From assembly GCF_900186985.1 (NCBI RefSeq), contig NZ_LT906447.1, positions 1,612,001 through 1,676,000 of the forward strand: 64,000 nucleotides of DNA, in the 5' to 3' direction. The stretch comes from Staphylococcus piscifermentans. GTDB lineage: Bacteria > Bacillota > Bacilli > Staphylococcales > Staphylococcaceae. A program made the translations under genes and the position numbers. How positions within the stretch are numbered: the stretch's first letter is position 1; every line of letters begins with the position of its first letter. Under the pieces are notes generated by a model that was not told the origin of the DNA, made no database searches, and worked only from the letters and a program-made list of their open reading frames with translations. Shown here piece after piece: positions 56,574 to 64,000 of the stretch.

Positions 56574-58052
56574 TTATAGAATTGGTGTAATCAGCTTAGA
56601 GAAGCCTTCTTTCATCTTAATCCAATTTGAACGTTTGGCATAACGTGATTTAGTTAGTTGAGTGGATAACGTTACATCGTGTTCAAATGCTTTACGTAAT
56701 TCTACTGCGACATCTTTGTTGTACATAAAGGCATTGACTTCAAAGTTAAGTTCAAAGCTTCGGAAGTCCATATTAGCAGATCCTACACTGGCTACTTCAT
56801 CATCAATTACCATTACTTTGGAGTGTATGAATCCGTTATTGTAAGTATAAATTTTTACACCCGCATCCAACAGCTCAGCTGCATGATAATACGTAGCCCA
56901 ATAAACGAAAGGATGGTCAGGCATGTCAGGAATCATCAAATGTACGTCGACACCTGAATTTGCAGCCATTTTAATTGCATTAATATAAGAATTATCTGGA
57001 ATAAAGTAAGGACTCTGCATGTAAATAGAATCTCTTGCTGAGTTGATCATTTTAGTATAACCGAATTCAATTTCATGCCAACTGTCATCTGGGCCGCTCG
57101 AACCGATTTGCACGGATACGTCTCCCTCTTTTTCTTTCACTGGGAAATAAGCGGGTTTTAATTTTAAATGCTCACGTTTAGATTGAGAGTTCCAATCCAT
57201 AATAAAACGTAACTGTAAGGCATCAACTGCTCCACCTTTTAATCTGACGTGCGTATCTCTCCAATAACCGAATTTCTTACTCAATCCTAAGTATTCATCG
57301 CCGACATTGAAACCGCCGACGTAGCCGATTTCTCCGTCAATCACTACAATTTTACGGTGATTTCGGTTATTTGCACGGAAGTTAATCAGCGGTAGTTTGC
57401 TCGCAAAGAAAGATTCTACTTGGCCGCCTAATTTTCTAAAGCGCTTAAATTGTCTGATACTCAATTTTTTAGAACCTAAGTCATCATAAAGCAGCAATAC
57501 TTCTACGCCTTCTTCAAGCTTCTGCTCTAAAGCATCAATAATGCGATGCCCTAATCCATCTAATTCAAAAGTATAATACTCTAAATGGATGTGATTTTTA
57601 GCTTGCATAATATCTTCAATCATCTTGTCATAAAGCTTATGTCCATCTACAAATATTTCAGTGTCATTATCTTCTGTTAAGAAAGCTGGTTGTCTAGTCA
57701 GCAACATATTGACTAAATCATGGTGCTTCTCTACTATCTTATTATCCGTTTCTAAATTATGATGTTTCACTTGGTATCTTTGCTCGTTCAGGATATTTTC
57801 AAATTCTTCTATGTCTTTGCGATAATCCTTATAAAGTTTGTTTTTAGAGACGCCTCTACCAAATAAAATGTAAAGGAAGAAACCAAGCACTGGGGCGATA
57901 AATAAAATAAATAGCCAAGCCCAAGTCGAGCTGGTACTTCGATCTTTAATAAAGATAATATTAAAGGCTACAATTAAGTTTAAAATTGTAAATAAAATAA
58001 AGATACCTGATAATATATCTCCAAGTAATCCGGGCACTTCAAATGAGAACAT
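56574..58052 (-). CDS. cls: Cardiolipin synthase
   Basis: This phospholipase D-type enzyme joins two phosphatidylglycerols to cardiolipin. It has 492 residues. Two N-terminal helices (about 10-30 and 38-58) anchor it. Two HKD motifs are complete: HRKIVVIDGEIGYVGG and HSKVMVIDDEVASVGS. The ATG at 58052 follows AAGGAGAG with good spacing; an upstream frame extension to 58106 has no site. It resembles S. aureus Cls2 in size and place. With plsY and mprF it is one of three membrane-lipid genes in the window. Confidence 0.95.
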   Translation of the reverse strand: MFSFEVPGLLGDILSGIFILFTILNLIVAFNIIFIKDRSTSSTWAWLFILFIAPVLGFFLYILFGRGVSKNKLYKDYRKDIEEFENILNEQRYQVKHHNLETDNKIVEKHHDLVNMLLTRQPAFLTEDNDTEIFVDGHKLYDKMIEDIMQAKNHIHLEYYTFELDGLGHRIIDALEQKLEEGVEVLLLYDDLGSKKLSIRQFKRFRKLGGQVESFFASKLPLINFRANNRNHRKIVVIDGEIGYVGGFNVGDEYLGLSKKFGYWRDTHVRLKGGAVDALQLRFIMDWNSQSKREHLKLKPAYFPVKEKEGDVSVQIGSSGPDDSWHEIEFGYTKMINSARDSIYMQSPYFIPDNSYINAIKMAANSGVDVHLMIPDMPDHPFVYWATYYHAAELLDAGVKIYTYNNGFIHSKVMVIDDEVASVGSANMDFRSFELNFEVNAFMYNKDVAVELRKAFEHDVTLSTQLTKSRYAKRSNWIKMKEGFSKLITPIL

Positions 58053-58316
58053 GTATTCACTCTCCTTCTTATAACTCTCACAAATCTTTTGCGTCAATAT
58101 TTTCAATTGATTTTTAATTAATTATTGATGAATTTATTTATAATAGTTATCAACAATAATTAAAGACAATAGATATGTAGCTATTTTAACATTTTTAGTC
58201 TGAAATTACTTCATAATTATAACTCGCTAATTTTTCACTCTTTTCACAAATTTTCCTCTCCAAATGTTTAATTCAGTAAAAGTTTAGGTATTACAGTTAT
58301 TAAGGAGTGATGATAT

Positions 58317-58676
58317 ATGCCAAACAAACAAAAAATTAAAAATTATTTAAATGAGAAAGTTGAATTTATTAACGAAACATTCGATGATTTATACCAAAAT
58401 GAGATTAATCCTAACAACAAAGACATTTCTAAGTCTGAAATCATTTTATTAAGCGAAATATTTTCAACATTAGAAGCAGTAGATGGTTTTGTATCAACAC
58501 ATGATGATGTAGAAAATTTAGAGTTTAAATCTTTTGCACAAGAAGCACGCAAATTCTACGATGAATTAGCTAAAGTAGCAAGCGATGAAAGTAAAGATAA
58601 GTCGCATTTAGGCGAAGCGTTTGAGTCTTATTTAAATAAGTACGAAGATGTAGTAGCTAAAATTAATGAGCTTTAA
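58317..58676 (+). CDS. Conserved hypothetical protein, 119 residues
   Basis: The protein is helical, acidic and soluble (MPNKQKIKNYLNEKVEFINE at the start), with no cysteine, signal or membrane segment. I do not recognise the family. AAGGAGTGATGAT precedes the ATG with good spacing, and a repeat-type hairpin follows. It lies alone between cls and glnR. The helix-rich, charged composition would suit a small four-helix protein, but no function is inferred. Confidence 0.7.
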   Translation: MPNKQKIKNYLNEKVEFINETFDDLYQNEINPNNKDISKSEIILLSEIFSTLEAVDGFVSTHDDVENLEFKSFAQEARKFYDELAKVASDESKDKSHLGEAFESYLNKYEDVVAKINEL

Positions 58677-58696
58677 TTTTCAATAAGACGTTATAT

Positions 58697-58745
58697 AAAG
58701 CTGGGGCATAAATAATGTCCCAGCTAATTTTATGTATTAGTAGAA
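58697..58745. repeat. Dispersed hairpin repeat after the 119-residue gene
   Basis: AGCTGGGGCAT (58699-58709) pairs with ATGTCCCAGCT (58715-58725) and a T-rich stretch follows. It is the same GCTGGGACAT family as at 45921, 40713 and 24829. Confidence 0.75.
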
Positions 58746-58862
58746 ACGAAGCAGAAAATTCCCTTTCTTTTTTGTATTAATTTTGACAATTTACAGAAAA
58801 AGAACTCTTTCTCTTTATCTCAACTCTTCTAAAACCTTGATATATCAGTATTTCAAGTGTAA

Positions 58863-58913
58863 TGTCAGGAAACCTTACATATTTTTGTAATCCTTAAAAA
58901 TTTATGCTAAATT
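58863..58913 (+). promoter_or_regulatory. GlnR box and promoter of glnRA
   Basis: TGTCAGGAAACCTTACA (58863-58879) matches the GlnR/TnrA consensus TGTNA-N7-TNACA exactly. TTGTAA (58885-58890) and an extended -10 (TGCTAAATT, hexamer 58908-58913) follow with a 17-base spacer. Confidence 0.75.
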
Positions 58914-58945
58914 AATATCAAGTTCAAAAATAGAGGTGATGGAAC

Positions 58946-59311
58946 ATGTCGAATGATGCTTTACGCAGAAATATGGCCGTCTTCTCTATGAGTGTCGTAA
59001 ATCAGTTGACTGAACTGACACCCAGACAAATACGTTATTACGAAACACATGGACTCATCAAACCACAGAGATCACCAGGCAACAAACGGCTTTTTTCAAT
59101 GAATGATTTAGATCGCTTGTTAGAGATTAAACGGCTTTTGGAAAAAGGATTTAATTTAAAAGCGATCAAACAAATTCTGACAGATGATGAAAGTCATTTA
59201 TCAAGCGAAGAAACAGCATTGAGAAAACATGTTATCGTAGAAGCAACACAGAAACCGCAACAAGAAGCTATACCGATAAATCGAGGAGATTTATCTCGTT
59301 TTATCAAATAA
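58946..59311 (+). CDS. glnR: MerR-family repressor GlnR
   Basis: It represses glutamine synthetase and itself when nitrogen is abundant, responding to feedback-inhibited GlnA. It has 121 residues. The MerR helix-turn-helix and wing lie at residues 20-55 (LTPRQIRYYETHGLIKPQRS), and a short C-terminal tail lacks an effector domain. The tail is the part that senses GlnA in other Firmicutes. GAGGTGATGG precedes the ATG. It is 18 bases upstream of glnA, in one operon. Confidence 0.95.
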   Translation: MSNDALRRNMAVFSMSVVNQLTELTPRQIRYYETHGLIKPQRSPGNKRLFSMNDLDRLLEIKRLLEKGFNLKAIKQILTDDESHLSSEETALRKHVIVEATQKPQQEAIPINRGDLSRFIK

Positions 59312-59329
59312 TTCACTGGAGGATTTAAC

Positions 59330-60670
59330 ATGCCAAAACGTTCATTTACAAAAGAGGATATCCGCAAATTTGCTACTGAAGAAAATGTAAGATATTTGCG
59401 TTTGCAATTCACTGACATTTTAGGAACAATCAAAAACGTTGAAGTACCTGTAAGTCAATTAGAAAAAGTTTTAGATAACGAAATGATGTTCGACGGTTCA
59501 TCTATCGAAGGTTTCGTTAGAATTGAAGAATCAGATATGTATTTATATCCTGACTTAGACACTTGGGTAATTTTCCCATGGACAGCAGGACAAGGAAAAG
59601 TTGCACGTTTAATTTGCGACGTCTACACTACTGACGGCGAACCATTTGCTGGTGACCCTCGTAATAACTTGAAACGTATACTTAGAGAAATGGAAGATTT
59701 AGGATTTACAGATTTCAACTTAGGACCTGAACCTGAATTCTTCTTATTCAAATTAGATGACAAAGGCGAACCTACTTTAGAATTAAATGACCATGGCGGT
59801 TATTTCGACTTGGCTCCAACAGACTTAGGTGAAAATTGCCGTCGTGATATCGTATTAGAACTTGAAGATATGGGATTCGATATTGAAGCCAGCCACCATG
59901 AAGTTGCACCTGGCCAACATGAAATCGACTTCAAATACGCAGATGCAGTTACTGCATGCGACAACATCCAAACATTCAAATTAGTTGTAAAAACAATCGC
60001 TCGTAAACATAACTTGCATGCTACATTCATGCCGAAACCATTATTCGGTGTAAACGGAAGCGGTATGCACTTCAACGTTTCATTATTCAAAGGTAAAGAA
60101 AATGCCTTCTACGATCCAGATGGCAAAGAACAAATGACTGAAGAAGCTTATCAATTCATCGCAGGTATCTTGAAAAACGCACGTGGATTCACTGCAGTCT
60201 GCAACCCGCTTGTAAACTCATATAAACGTTTAGTACCTGGCTATGAAGCACCATGTTATATCGCTTGGAGTGGTAAAAACCGTTCACCATTAGTACGTGT
60301 CCCTACTTCACGTGGATTATCTACTCGTGTAGAAGTACGCTCAGTAGACCCTGCAGCTAACCCTTATATGGCTTTAGCAGCAATCTTAGAAGCTGGATTA
60401 GACGGTATTAAGAACAAAATGAAAGTTCCAGAACCAGTTAACCAAAATATTTACGAAATGAATCGCGACGAACGTGAATCTATCGGCATTGAAGATTTAC
60501 CATCAACTTTATATACTGCATTAAAAGCAATGCGTGATAACAAGGCAATTAAAGATGCTTTAGGTTCACATATCTATAACCAATTCATCAACTCTAAATC
60601 AATTGAGTGGGATTATTACAGAACTCAAGTTTCTGAATGGGAAAGAGAACAATACATGAAATTGTATTAA
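59330..60670 (+). CDS. glnA: Glutamine synthetase type I
   Basis: It makes glutamine from glutamate, ammonia and ATP. The 446-residue length without adenylylation tyrosine motif marks the GSI-alpha type, which is regulated by feedback and GlnR, not by adenylylation. The motifs are [54 protein letters not shown] and NRSPLVRVP. The TGGAGG site and ATG at 59330 follow glnR by 18 bases. A strong bidirectional terminator lies downstream within the convergent reading frame. Confidence 0.97.
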   Translation: MPKRSFTKEDIRKFATEENVRYLRLQFTDILGTIKNVEVPVSQLEKVLDNEMMFDGSSIEGFVRIEESDMYLYPDLDTWVIFPWTAGQGKVARLICDVYTTDGEPFAGDPRNNLKRILREMEDLGFTDFNLGPEPEFFLFKLDDKGEPTLELNDHGGYFDLAPTDLGENCRRDIVLELEDMGFDIEASHHEVAPGQHEIDFKYADAVTACDNIQTFKLVVKTIARKHNLHATFMPKPLFGVNGSGMHFNVSLFKGKENAFYDPDGKEQMTEEAYQFIAGILKNARGFTAVCNPLVNSYKRLVPGYEAPCYIAWSGKNRSPLVRVPTSRGLSTRVEVRSVDPAANPYMALAAILEAGLDGIKNKMKVPEPVNQNIYEMNRDERESIGIEDLPSTLYTALKAMRDNKAIKDALGSHIYNQFINSKSIEWDYYRTQVSEWEREQYMKLY

Positions 60671-60672
60671 TC

Positions 60673-60927
60673 TTAAATCGTATTATCGCACTTAGGTGCT
60701 AAACAAATGGGATAAAAAAAGAGGCCATAACGGCCTCTTTTTTGTTGCTTTCTTAATCTTTTATTACGTTTCACCTTGCCAATTTTATACAAAATGAACG
60801 AAGCTGCTGTAAGGTAGACTGCAAGTGTAGAATAGAAAAACACATGTCCTAATGCCTTACTTGCTTCAAAGCACACTGGCATCATTAATGATAAGACAAA
60901 CAATAAGGTACGATAAGTCAGAACCAT
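60673..60927 (-). CDS. Small membrane protein whose frame runs through a terminator
   Basis: An ATG at 60927 with GGGGAG six bases upstream opens an 84-residue frame. It has two helices (about residues 2-20 and 28-47) and then a strongly basic stretch (KVKRNKRLRKQQKRGR). The codons for QKRGRYGLFF form a perfect 12-base-pair terminator with seven T, about 40 bases before the stop codon. Transcripts would mostly end without a stop codon, near residue 69-70. The arrangement resembles arfA in E. coli and brfA in B. subtilis, but sequence similarity to those rescue factors is not evident. It may instead be a frame extended by loss of an earlier stop codon. It is convergent with glnA. Confidence 0.65.
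   Translation of the reverse strand: MVLTYRTLLFVLSLMMPVCFEASKALGHVFFYSTLAVYLTAASFILYKIGKVKRNKRLRKQQKRGRYGLFFYPICLAPKCDNTI
60714..60746. terminator. Bidirectional terminator of glnA, inside the opposite frame
   Basis: AAAAAAAGAGGCC pairs with GGCCTCTTTTTT around a 5-base loop, with T/A runs on both sides. It ends glnA and would also end the minus-strand transcript inside its coding frame. Confidence 0.92.
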
Positions 60928-61079
60928 AACGTTCTCCCCACTTAGTTGATTCATGTACCTTCTTTTTCTCTCACACGTTCACTTTAAGTATATATTGCAT
61001 CTAGTGTTTTTAATATATGAATTAATGATGTTTGCTGATTTTGAAATATAAAACCGTTGCGATGTTATGCGACGATTTT

Positions 61080-61247
61080 CTAGACACTTCTCATAATCTT
61101 GTGTCCAGATTACGCCCTTTTCTAGACACTTCAACAAATCTTGTGTCTAAATTACACCCTTTTCTAGACACTTCTCATAATCTTGTGTCCAGATTACACC
61201 CTTTTCTAGACACTTCAACAAATATTGTGTCTAAATCGCTCCTCTTT
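61080..61247. repeat. Four 42-bp tandem repeats in an A-B-A-B pattern
   Basis: Units start at 61080, 61122, 61164 and 61206 with CTAGACACTTC. Units 1 and 3 continue TCATAATCTTGTGTCCAGAT, and units 2 and 4 continue AACAAATCTTGTGTCTAAAT (one change in unit 4). In each unit AGACAC and GTGTCT or GTGTCC can pair. The array fills most of the 363-base gap between the small membrane protein gene and ynbB. The 84-bp double unit points to a two-step duplication. Confidence 0.95.
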
Positions 61248-61257
61248 TCCAACTACA

Positions 61258-61314
61258 AAATAAAAAACAACCACCCCTCATTAATAGTTAGTCTTAAGGA
61301 ATAGTTGTTTTCCA
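61258..61314 (-). terminator. Terminator of ynbB
   Basis: On the minus strand AAAACAACTATTCC pairs with GGGGTGGTTGTTTT (with G-T pairs) and ends in six T. Confidence 0.75.
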
Positions 61315-61317
61315 AAT

Positions 61318-62559
61318 CTATTGAATTAATCCTTCTTCAAGAAGTTGGTCTGCTGCTCTGATAACAGCCAGCTTCACATGTTCATAAGTCAATCCGCCTT
61401 GTACATATGCTTCATATGGCGGGCGTATTGGGCCGTCAGCCGATAGTTCAATCGATGAACCTTGTACGAAAGTACCTGCAGCCATAATTACATCGTCTTC
61501 ATAACCAGGCATATAACTTGGTTCCGGACTGAAGTGTGCATTAATAGGCGAAGCGGCTTGGATACTTTGACAGAAACGAATCATCTGTTCGGCAGTATCA
61601 AATTGAATCGTCTGTATTAAATCCGTTCTAGGTGTGTCATACGCCGGCACCGTACGCATATTTAGCTTTGTAAGCAACAAGCTTGTAAACAATGCACCTT
61701 TTAAGCTTTGGCTTACCACATGCGGTGCTAAAAAGAATCCTTGATACATACTTGGCAATTCATCTAATGAAGCACCCGCTTCTCTCCCTATTCCAGGCGC
61801 AGTCAATCGATAACCACATCGCTCGATCAAATCCAATCTACCGGCAATATAACCGCCGATTCGCGCAAGACCGCCTCCTGGGTTTTTAATTAACGAGCCA
61901 GCAATTAAATCAGCACCCGCTTCAATCGGCTCTCTATCTTCTACAAATTCTCCATAACAATTATCTACGAAGACTATCACTTCTGGATAGTGCGCTTTAA
62001 TTTGGCGAATCGCCTGTTCAATTTCATCCACATCTAAAGATGGACGTTGGTCATATCCTTTGGAACGTTGTATCGCTACGACTTTCGTCTTTTCATTGAC
62101 AGTCTCTAATACTGTCTCTACATCAATATATCCATCGTGTGTCAACGGCACTTGACGGTACAAGACGCCGTTTTCTTTCAAACTGCCGATACCATTACCA
62201 TTAACGCCTATCACTTCCAATAGAGTATCATAGGGATTTCCAGTAATGTATAGCAATTCATCTCCATATTTCAAACAGCTTTGCAAAGCAATGGTAATAG
62301 CGTGCGTCCCTGAGATAATTTGCGGACGTACTAATGCTGCTTCTGCTTTGAAAGTATGAGCGTAAATTTCTTCCAGATGATCACGTCCGATATCATCGTA
62401 ACCGTAACCAGTAGTACCTTGTAAATCTGATTCCGTTGCCTTTACTGCGTGAAAAGCATCAAGAACCTTTGCTTGATTGCGAAAAGCCCTTTCTTCTATT
62501 TTTCTAAAAAAGGGCTGTAATGTGTTTTCAGTTTCTTGAATCAATTGTTCTAAATTCAT
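61318..62559 (-). CDS. ynbB: PLP-dependent YnbB (aluminium resistance/methionine gamma-lyase-like family)
   Basis: This fold-type I PLP protein has 413 residues. It shows GYGYDDIGRDHLEEIYAHTF and SGTHAITIALQSCLKYGDEL at the cofactor cleft, VFVDNCYGEFVE for the PLP ring aspartate and the lysine in AGSLIKNPGGG. Relatives are annotated as aluminium resistance proteins or cystathionine/methionine lyases; the real reaction is not established. Its ATG touches the hflX stop (TAAATG), so it is cotranscribed and coupled with hflX, an order kept across staphylococci and B. subtilis. Confidence 0.9.
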   Translation of the reverse strand: MNLEQLIQETENTLQPFFRKIEERAFRNQAKVLDAFHAVKATESDLQGTTGYGYDDIGRDHLEEIYAHTFKAEAALVRPQIISGTHAITIALQSCLKYGDELLYITGNPYDTLLEVIGVNGNGIGSLKENGVLYRQVPLTHDGYIDVETVLETVNEKTKVVAIQRSKGYDQRPSLDVDEIEQAIRQIKAHYPEVIVFVDNCYGEFVEDREPIEAGADLIAGSLIKNPGGGLARIGGYIAGRLDLIERCGYRLTAPGIGREAGASLDELPSMYQGFFLAPHVVSQSLKGALFTSLLLTKLNMRTVPAYDTPRTDLIQTIQFDTAEQMIRFCQSIQAASPINAHFSPEPSYMPGYEDDVIMAAGTFVQGSSIELSADGPIRPPYEAYVQGGLTYEHVKLAVIRAADQLLEEGLIQ

Positions 62560-63822
62560 TTATTCTTGCTTCTTTCCTTCATCGTTAATTTTTTGTCGAT
62601 AACCTTCTACTAAATAGCTTTCATCAGCTTCTTTGAACTCTAATTGTGTAATAATGGTATGTCTTTTCAAGAAATAAAGACGGTCAGCATCATTTGCTGG
62701 TACTACTTCTGTATAAGGTTCCATTTGTTTCTCAACTTGCGTGATTAACAATTCACGTACACGCTCTCTATCTTCTTCATTTTTAGCCGAAACAAACACA
62801 TTCGGAAGTTGAGAGGCCGGTGCGAGCCCATCACTCAAGTCTTTCTTATTAAAAATCACCGCTTGAGGAATCTTATCCATCTCCAAGTCGCCGATAATAC
62901 GATTAACTGTATCAAATTGCGCACGGTAATCCTCATTGCTGGCATCTACCACATGAAGCAATAAGTCAGCATCTCTTGCTTCTTCTAAAGTTGATTTAAA
63001 TGCTGCAATTAATGTTGTCGGCAATTTTTGAATAAATCCTACGGTATCTGAAATTATTAAATTAAATCCATCATTGATTTGAATTTGGCGTGTCTTCGGA
63101 TCTAAAGTGGCAAATAATAAATCTTTTTCATAAGTAGATTCATCCGCTAAAATATTGAACCAGGTAGATTTGCCTGCGTTTGTATAACCGACTAGTGCTA
63201 CTTGGAATACTTGATTTTGGCGACGTTTGCTGCGGTACCGCTCACGATGCTCAACTGTCGCTTTCAATTGATGTTTAATTTCATTCATTCTGCGACGGAT
63301 ATGACGGCGATCCGTTTCAAGTTTCGTTTCACCTGGACCTCTTGTTCCAATGCCGCCTCCTAATCGGGATAAGCTTTTACCGTGGCCTTGCAAGCGTGGC
63401 ATCAAATAATCTAATTGAGCCAGCTCAACTTGCAGCTTACCTTCTTTACTGCTGGCACGCATCGCAAATATTTCTAATATCAACTGCGTTCTATCGATAA
63501 TTTTAACGCCTAAAGTATCATTTAAACTCTTAGATTGTGAAGTGGTTAATTCATCATTCACTACCACCACATCTACGTCATACATTTCTACAAAGTCTTT
63601 AATTTCATATTGCTTGCCTTTGCCGACGTAGGTCTTTTCTTCGATACGATCTTTCGCTTGAGTAATTTCACCGATTACTTCTAAACGGCATGACTCAGAT
63701 AAAGCTTTTAATTCTTCCATGGTAGATTCGAAATCATATTCTTTTTCATCATAAGCATCTACACCGATAAGAAGTGCTTTTTCTACTGCTTCTTCAGTAT
63801 CATAAATTTTTTCTTGAGGCAA
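62560..63822 (-). CDS. hflX: GTPase HflX
   Basis: This ribosome-associated GTPase splits or rescues stalled ribosomes under heat or antibiotic stress. It has 420 residues. The N-terminal HflX domain carries RLQGHGKSLSRLGGGIGTRG. The G domain has GYTNAGKSTWFN (G1), ATLDPKTR (G2), DTVGFIQKLP (G3) and FNKKDLS (G4). The start is a TTG at 63822, eight bases after AAAGGGG. It is first in hflX-ynbB and divergent from the gene at the right edge. Confidence 0.94.
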   Translation of the reverse strand: MPQEKIYDTEEAVEKALLIGVDAYDEKEYDFESTMEELKALSESCRLEVIGEITQAKDRIEEKTYVGKGKQYEIKDFVEMYDVDVVVVNDELTTSQSKSLNDTLGVKIIDRTQLILEIFAMRASSKEGKLQVELAQLDYLMPRLQGHGKSLSRLGGGIGTRGPGETKLETDRRHIRRRMNEIKHQLKATVEHRERYRSKRRQNQVFQVALVGYTNAGKSTWFNILADESTYEKDLLFATLDPKTRQIQINDGFNLIISDTVGFIQKLPTTLIAAFKSTLEEARDADLLLHVVDASNEDYRAQFDTVNRIIGDLEMDKIPQAVIFNKKDLSDGLAPASQLPNVFVSAKNEEDRERVRELLITQVEKQMEPYTEVVPANDADRLYFLKRHTIITQLEFKEADESYLVEGYRQKINDEGKKQE

Positions 63823-63968
63823 AAAATAATCCCCTTTCTCTACGCATCTATTTAAAATTTCTATACTCTTATTTATACCTGTAATCCTTTCCTATTCTAT
63901 CATAATGCATATAGAAAGACTATTTCAGCGAAATATGATACCTTGTTCTCAACGAGGTGAATTAAATA

Positions 63969-64000
63969 ATGAGTATTTATGATATTGAAGTAACTAAAAT
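63969..64000 (+). CDS. Start of a probable glutathione/thioredoxin peroxidase gene (BsaA-like), cut by window edge
   Basis: Only ten codons are visible: an ATG at 63969, GAGGTGA upstream and the product MSIYDIEVTK. The opening resembles B. subtilis BsaA (MSIYHMKV...) and the gene next to hflX in S. aureus is bsaA by memory. The call rests on this short start and synteny only; the catalytic cysteine is outside the window. Confidence 0.5.
   Translation, partial: MSIYDIEVTK

Noticed and set aside
61080..61247. CRISPR-like array
   Set aside because: Units are contiguous with no unique spacers, and no cas genes lie nearby.
61032..61304. 90-residue plus-strand frame through the 42-bp repeats
   Set aside because: The 14-residue periodicity is only the translated repeat (unit divisible by three). 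It starts at a TTG without a ribosome binding site and has no promoter.

Overview
The window is low-GC Firmicute chromosome and carries a staphylococcal core-genome backbone. From memory, the gene order matches the S. aureus block that runs from bsaA/hflX/ynbB/glnRA through cls, nuc, the aspartate-family genes, lexA/sosA, tkt, sbcDC, acnA, plsY, parEC, glcT, mprF, msrA/msrR and tyrA. The tandem EIICBA genes behind an antiterminator (glcT-glcA-glcB, encoding 286, 675 and 692 residues) match the arrangement described for Staphylococcus carnosus. The best guess is therefore S. carnosus or a close sister species; this is an inference from gene content and recalled lengths, not from a search. I see no prophage, insertion sequence, tRNA, rRNA or CRISPR array.

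Layout. 1-7.6 kb: M42 peptidase (cut by the left edge), tyrA, an SOS-controlled Y-family polymerase, a 4-OT tautomerase, msrR, msrA and a SAM-riboswitch-controlled metY-metA pair. 7.9-24 kb, nearly all minus strand: mprF, an AI-2E family permease, glcB, glcA, glcT, an Na+/alanine symporter and parC-parE. 24-36 kb: plsY, a HesB-fold protein, a thioesterase, acnA, a BCCT carrier, mscL, sbcC-sbcD and a 28-residue membrane peptide. 36-43 kb: ccdC, yneF, tkt, a DUF896 protein, the divergent sosA/lexA pair, a CAP-domain protein and guaC. 43-52 kb: Zur-controlled rpsN2, rpmG, a LysP-like permease, a HAD phosphatase, thrB-thrC-hom and a divergent aspartokinase. 52-58 kb is the least understood part: an unknown gene with a catabolite-response element, a DeoR-type sensor domain without a DNA-binding domain, a SarA-family regulator, a NERD-like membrane protein, a substrate-binding protein without signal peptide, nuc and cls. 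58-64 kb: glnR-glnA, a small membrane protein whose reading frame runs through a strong terminator, a 42-bp tandem repeat array, ynbB, hflX and the first codons of a probable glutathione peroxidase.

Several circuits can be read directly. SOS: LexA boxes lie at the polymerase gene (two), the sosA/lexA intergenic region (three) and parE (one). Sulfur: a complete SAM-I riboswitch precedes metY-metA, and MetA carries the glutamate linked to acetyl-CoA use, which fits MetY. Zinc: a perfect 7-1-7 Zur palindrome overlaps the rpsN2 promoter region. Carbon: a GlcT RAT/terminator precedes glcA, a cre site precedes the unknown gene at 51.8 kb, and CcpC-type dyads precede acnA. Nitrogen: a GlnR box precedes glnRA. 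A dispersed hairpin repeat family supplies many of the terminators.

The most novel-looking items are the reading frame that contains a terminator before its stop codon (60673-60927), the A-B-A-B 42-bp repeat array beside it, the sensor domain without HTH next to a cre-controlled unknown gene, and the signal-less substrate-binding protein.
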